Positions 59,629-64,000 of a stretch of 64,000 bases of DNA are shown in pieces. Position 1 is the first letter of the stretch, and each line of letters starts with the position of its first letter. The notes below the pieces were generated by a model that was given only the letters and a program-made list of their open reading frames with translations, was not told where the DNA came from and searched no databases. The DNA is from Septoria linicola. Lineage: Eukaryota > Ascomycota > Dothideomycetes > Mycosphaerellales > Mycosphaerellaceae. The DNA lies in NCBI GenBank assembly GCA_024114885.1, contig CP099424.1, positions 2,542,001 to 2,606,000 on the forward strand, read 5' to 3'. A program made the translations under genes and the position numbers.

Positions 59629-61212
59629 GTTATTATTATTAAGGTCTAACCTAAGATAGGCCTAGAGCCTCTTACTAAAGCGAAATAGAAGGCCTCGTAC
59701 GAATAGAAGCGTACGAGAGCGCTCGTCTATATACGAAGTAGGTATAGTATTAGAGTAGAGTATAAACTGCCTCAAGTACTCTAAGAGATTATTATCCTCG
59801 CTACGGTCGATCTTATAAAGGTTTTCTATATAGTAGCGGTTTCTAAGTATATATATATTATCGTACTTTCGGTATTCCTTAATAATTAACTCCTTAAACT
59901 TAACGTAGTTTCGATCGTAGAAACTATTAAGGCGCTAGTATCGTCTACGTTAGATAACCGTAACCTAAGTAAGTAACTTCTCGTAAAGCTATTTATTATT
60001 ATTAATAAGTAGAATAGTATAGTTCCTATATAGTACTTTAAAACGCTTAATATACTCGGTTACGTTCTCTCTATTAAAGAAGGGATTCTAGTTCGAGCTA
60101 GGTAGTAGCGGGACCTAAGCGACAATTACCTACTAGCTTTAGGTTATATAGATAGTCTCTATAAGTAGCTAGAACTACGCCGTAGATAGTCTACCTTCTA
60201 AGTTTAGTTCTTAAAAGGTATTAGCGTTAGGGTTAAGGTTATTACCTCCTTAGTCCTTAGCTTCTATAGACATATCGTTGTCTAGTAGAGAGAATAAAGT
60301 AAAAGTAAGTAGTAGCTTTACTAGGGATCTTCGAATTTACTTATTAAGTTAGTTAGATAAGCTACTATCTAGTATTATAGGCCGGCTAGTAGATACTAAT
60401 TCACTTATAGAGCTTATTCGAATAGGTTCTAAGAGTATATTATACTCTCCTTAATTAGGTTTTTAAATAAAATATAGTTATTATTTAAAACGATAACTAA
60501 AAAAACAAGAGTCTAAAATTTTATTAGCTATTAGAAAGTAAACGTTATACTTTTCTTATAATACCGGAGCTATATTAATTGTGTCTAATAAGCGAAGGTA
60601 TGTCGTGTCGTATAGTTCGACTGTTTATAGCGAGGCGCGTCCGTCTTACCTATTTAGGTAATTCGCTATATAACTATAGTAGTATAATATTACGTTAGCC
60701 TATACTATATACTAGGTCCGAGGCCTTAGACGTAATTAGTGCCCTTAGCTAAACGATTAGCGTCTAACGCCGTACTAGGGCTTATTCTAAGCGATCTATA
60801 TACTAGAGAATACGAGATTACCTAGATAGGTCTAGCCTATCCTATAGCCTCTACGCTATCTAAACGAGAGCGTTTTTACGCTAAACTAGGGTCTAATCGA
60901 AGACTATTATAGGTATAGAGACTCTAAGTAAATCTTCGATATAGTAAGTCGCCTTACTATCTATACGATAATTACTAAATAGATCCGTACTAAGAGGTAC
61001 TAGAGGTTTATAACTTTTCTAGGTTAGAGCGATATCTATATTCTAGAGGCTTCTACGTTATTATAGCTCTTTAAGTCGCCTCTTACGTAGGCTCCTTTAG
61101 GCCTCTTATTAATGTTTATAGTATATTAGTTCTCGCTTTAAGGCTATCTTCTACTCTCTACGCTTCTAGTCCTAGTATAAGAGAGAAGAGATAGCCCTAC
61201 CTTCGGCTCTAT
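59629..61212 (-). pseudogene. gypsy-3, 5' part (leader and gag 5' half)
   Basis: It aligns in reverse with gypsy-1 14565-16145: PBS (GGCTCTA at 61205-61211 on the plus strand), leader with palindrome P1 at 60475-60499, gag start near 60.27 kb and the capsid region up to LRLDLNNN, where copia was inserted. It is heavily RIP-mutated. The gag continues at 31129. Confidence 0.9.
60475..60499. promoter_or_regulatory. 25-bp palindrome, site P1 of gypsy-3
   Basis: TAGTTATTATTT then AAAACGATAACTA (plus strand). It sits at the same place in the leader as in the other two gypsy copies. Confidence 0.7.
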
Positions 61213-61492
61213 TAATAGATAATAACTACTCTAATACTAACCCTCTAGGTAGGTATAAGAGTAGCTATTATAGAACAAGACCTATTTAGAGAGTAATAGT
61301 CTTGTAATACGTTAGTTAAACGGTAGTAACGAGCTCAAACTAGTAGCTCTAGGACTAAGAGCCTTATACTAGGACCGCGGGACATTAAGTTAATTAAGTA
61401 GAGTAAATATTACTATCTTAGAAACGAGCTACTACCTTGCTTTTATACTAAAGTTACTAAGCACGGTATATAGGTAGGCCTTTACCTTACTA
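61213..61492 (-). repeat. gypsy-3 5' LTR E (280 bp)
   Basis: On the minus strand it reads TAGTAAGGTAAAGG ... TTATCTATTA, with GTATAAGGCTCTTAGTCC and CCGTTTAACTAACG as in LTR D. CTAC follows on the plus strand (GTAG on its own strand). Confidence 0.93.
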
Positions 61493-62045
61493 CTACTACC
61501 TTGTTTATTAGATACTCTAAATACCTTTTAGGATCTAAGGTAGGTAGAGAGGTAGATAAACAAGATCTAGAATAGGCTTATTAACTATCTAAATAGCTTA
61601 CCTACTTCGATCCTTAACGTAGTAGATAAGCTTAAAAGGTTATAAGCTATAATAATATTACTATAGGCTAAATATAATAATATTAAGACTATTATTTACA
61701 AATTATAGTCTTCTAGAGCTCTAAGAAAGAAAATCTAGCTTCTTCTAGGTATTAATACTAATAAATTAGCTACTAGAGACATCGCTCTATTATAGGCTTA
61801 ATTAGTAATATAGATAGTTACTTAGCTTAATAAGGTACTAAGGGCTAAACTAACCTATAGTAGGTATACTATTCTCTATTATAACTTAAGAGCCTATCTA
61901 TTAAACTAAGTAACTTCTAAGGATTCTATTAATCTAACTTTAGTATAGTTCTAATACCTATTATATAAGAAATTAATAATAGAAGTTATCTACCTCGTAT
62001 AGTTAATATACTAACCTATCTAATATACTAACCTATTAAATACGT
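61493..62045 (+). pseudogene. Fot1-1 transposase C-terminal part and 3' end
   Basis: It continues the transposase cut at 47341. Visible text includes TTLFIRYSKYLLGS at the start, an Ile/Leu-rich helix (AITILLQAKYNNIKTIIYKL near 61.64-61.70 kb) and KLATRDIALL near 61.76 kb, which resemble the coiled-coil tail of fungal DDE1 transposases. It ends with the terminal repeat ACCTATTAAATACG. It is homologous over its length to 62200-62764. Confidence 0.72.
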
Positions 62046-62764
62046 TAAGGAAGACTTTCTACTATAACTTTAGCCTACTTATAAGGCTATATTTACTCCT
62101 AATAATATCTAAGGTGCCTTTAGAGGCTTAGGCTTACTATCTCTAGATATACTAGCTATATTACCTAAGCCGATACTCTATTATAAAACACGAATACTAC
62201 TACTACCTTGTTTATTAGATATATAGAATACTTTTTAGTATCTAAGGTAGATTAAGAGGCAAACTAGTAAGATTAAGGCTAGGGTTATAAGCGATTAGAA
62301 TAGCTTATTAACCTCTATCCTTAGCGTAGTAGATAAGCTCTCGAAAGTATTCTAAAGGACACGAGCCTTAATAATATTACTAGAGGCTCTATATAATAAC
62401 TCTACGACTATAATTAAAGAATTCTAGTCTTATAGGGTACTAAAGAAGAAAATCGAGCTTACTTTTAGACTTAATACTTATAAATTAGCTACTAGAGACA
62501 TAGTTTAGTTCTAGGCTTATTAGGTAATAGAGTAAGTTAATTAGATTAAGAAACAGCTTAGAGCCTAACTAACTTATAGTAAGTATAGAATCTAAGGCTA
62601 TAACTTTAGAAGTTATCTATTAGATAGAGTAACTTCTTAGAACTAAATTACTCTAACTTTATAGTTATTCTAACTCCTCTAGTATAAGAAATCTAGTATT
62701 AAAGTTTATCTACCTAGTAAATTAATTAGGATACCTATCTAATTAGGATACTTATTAAATACGT
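62046..62764 (+). pseudogene. Fot1-2 transposase C-terminal fragment and 3' end
   Basis: It begins directly after the Fot1-1 end with KEDFLLQLQPTYKAIFTPNN (near 62.05-62.11 kb) and GAFRGLGLLSLD, typical of the region just after the catalytic core in Fot1/pogo transposases. It then runs parallel to Fot1-1 (ELATRDIV near 62.49 kb) and ends with TTATTAAATACG. Only the last third of the element is here, so Fot1-1 probably inserted into it. Confidence 0.7.
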
Positions 62765-64000
62765 TCGTAGCTACGCTCGCGATATTACCTCTATTATTCG
62801 AGAAGGCTAAGATCGTAGTTATCGACCTAGATACGATCGACCTAAGTAACTAGAATCGCTAAAAGAGAACCCTCTAAACTATCTACTAAAACTTAAGAAG
62901 TACTAGTAAAAATCGCTTATTACTTCTATAACGCTTATTATAGAAGATAAGTATTATAGAAGTAATACTAACTAGTATAGGAATCGTACCTACGATATAA
63001 GTACGGATCGCCTATAACGACTATAGCCTATATCTTACTACTATACTAACTAGCCTTATTAAAAAGAAAAGAGAAATTACTATCCTATATACTTTATAAG
63101 TTAGTACTCCTAGGATTAGAGAAGCCTTACTACTTCTCGAATATATCTAGGAGTAGGCTAAAGATATAAATATAGGAGATTAGAGTAATATATCTTCTCG
63201 TCGCTCCTTACTACCTCTATTACTTCTCGCTATCTCTACTTCTCGATTACTACTACTATAGAGGTCGGTAGATAGGTCGTATTACGCGACTATATACTTC
63301 GATATCGAATCGCTTATATTATATTACGACTAGGAGATATTCGAAGTAGTTAGTATTAGCGTAAGCGATTATACTCTATACGAACGTATTCTATTACCTA
63401 TACTAAGAGTAAGAGATTATAGAATTCGTAGTATCTAGTCGTGTTTTCGTAGTAGTACTAATACTATACTTAATCGAGAAGTCGTAGAAGTTATAAGAGT
63501 CGTAGTCTATAGAGTAAGGCCGGGCTTAGCTACTAAGCACTCTAGAGTAGTCTAAGCGTTAGAGGGCTATTAGATAATAAGTATAAGGCTATTAGGTAAG
63601 CTTACGATACTCCTATAGCTTCTCGTACTAATATTACTAGTCTTTAACTAGTAAGAGTACGCTATACGTCGATCTCTACTAGTTCTAGCTAGTATACTAG
63701 CCTACCTTTATATCGATCGTACGTCTATCTAAGAGAACCTCTCTCTACGCGTAAGTAATAGCCGATATCCGTTCTCGACTCCTCCTAGTATTTTAACTCG
63801 CTATTCTATTACTATCGCCTATCGCCTATACTCTATATCTATACTATTACGTATCCCTATTCGCGCTATTAAGAAAATAAGATACTCTACGTATATATTA
63901 CGTAACTCTCTTACTAAACCTTAATAGAATTACGATATAGTATTAAATACTAGATATCCTAGCGTATCTATATCTTATAGTATTTACTAGGAGCACCTTA
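62765..64000. other. unidentified RIP-mutated sequence to the window end
   Basis: CA/TG-poor, CpG-containing DNA with the hairpin at 62919-62966. Short coding-like stretches appear on both strands but no known motif or element end was found. Confidence 0.4.
62919..62966. repeat. 48-bp hairpin-forming inverted repeat
   Basis: ATTACTTCTATAACGCTTAT (62919-62938) pairs with ATAAGTATTATAGAAGTAAT (62947-62966), with an 8-base loop and mismatches only at the CG/TA positions. A second, inner pairing (CTTCTATAA with TTATAGAAG) is possible. Confidence 0.7.

Larger units (their letters stand above)
9310..64000. other. RIP-mutated, AT-rich repeat block
   Basis: From about 9.31 kb the dinucleotides CA and TG almost vanish on both strands while CG stays common and TA rises sharply. 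Former CAA, CAG, CGA-CA and TGG codons therefore read TAA or TAG, and ATG starts read ATA. This is what RIP with CpA preference leaves behind in Pezizomycotina. The change starts within about 50 bp of the last normal text (TTCATGGCGAG, CAAACGGCGAGG). Only 34.2-42.5 kb keeps a noticeable number of CA/TG sites. The block continues past the right edge of the window. Confidence 0.93.

Noticed and set aside
63000..64000. Subtelomeric helicase remnant
   Set aside because: Some reverse-strand text looked protein-like, but no helicase motif could be read on either strand.

Overview
The window looks like a filamentous ascomycete (Pezizomycotina) chromosome, and its two halves are very different. The evidence is short introns with a CTGAC-type branch point and CAG acceptor in the one solid gene, Fot1/pogo-, Ty1/copia- and Ty3/gypsy-type elements, and a sharp switch to sequence that has lost almost all CpA/TpG but kept CpG. 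That last pattern is the signature of repeat-induced point mutation (RIP) with CpA preference. The species cannot be named from this; a Dothideomycete is only a guess.

Positions 1-9300 have balanced composition. A SAP-domain, nuclear-type protein with two small introns lies at 7-1638. The rest of this part is gene-poor: one hypothetical ORF (2607-3341), two small tandem repeats (4.1-4.4 kb and 4.51-4.58 kb), a diverged repeat array at 5.18-5.83 kb and coding-like debris on the minus strand at 5.84-6.52 kb. A short motif containing CCCTAACCCT recurs from 9.11 to 10.54 kb, across the boundary of the RIP-affected block.

Positions 9300-64000 are a nest of dead transposons, nearly all riddled with TAG/TAA codons. 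Going right: telomere-like motif repeats; a minisatellite with a period of about 64 bp (10.96-11.59 kb); a 6297-bp copia element (copia-1, plus strand, 11596-31128) split inside its integrase by a complete 13.2-kb gypsy element (gypsy-1, 14286-27517); part of an older gypsy (gypsy-3, 31129-34232); a second 13.1-kb gypsy body (34233-47340) that I read as a recombinant; a Fot1-like fragment (47341-48577); unidentified degenerate sequence; the rest of the minisatellite (about 52.94-53.33 kb); a second 6297-bp copia on the minus strand (copia-2, 53332-59628); the 5' part of gypsy-3 on the minus strand (59629-61492); and two Fot1-like 3' fragments (61493-62764).

The pieces fit together only if the segment between the two copia copies is inverted relative to the ancestral order. 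The 5-bp target duplications and the LTR-specific variants pair crosswise: CTCTA flanks the 5' LTR of copia-1 and the 3' LTR of copia-2, while ATAAC flanks the other two ends. The gypsy at 34233-47340 has a 5' LTR of the gypsy-1 type and lightly mutated sequence to about 42.5 kb, then heavily mutated sequence and a 3' LTR whose variants, length and flank match the distant gypsy-3 5' LTR at 61213-61492. It is best explained as a young gypsy nested in gypsy-3 that recombined with it and deleted the material between. Both full-length gypsy elements also carry an unidentified reading frame of roughly 1000 codons between integrase and the 3' LTR, and a 25-bp palindromic motif at three fixed internal sites.
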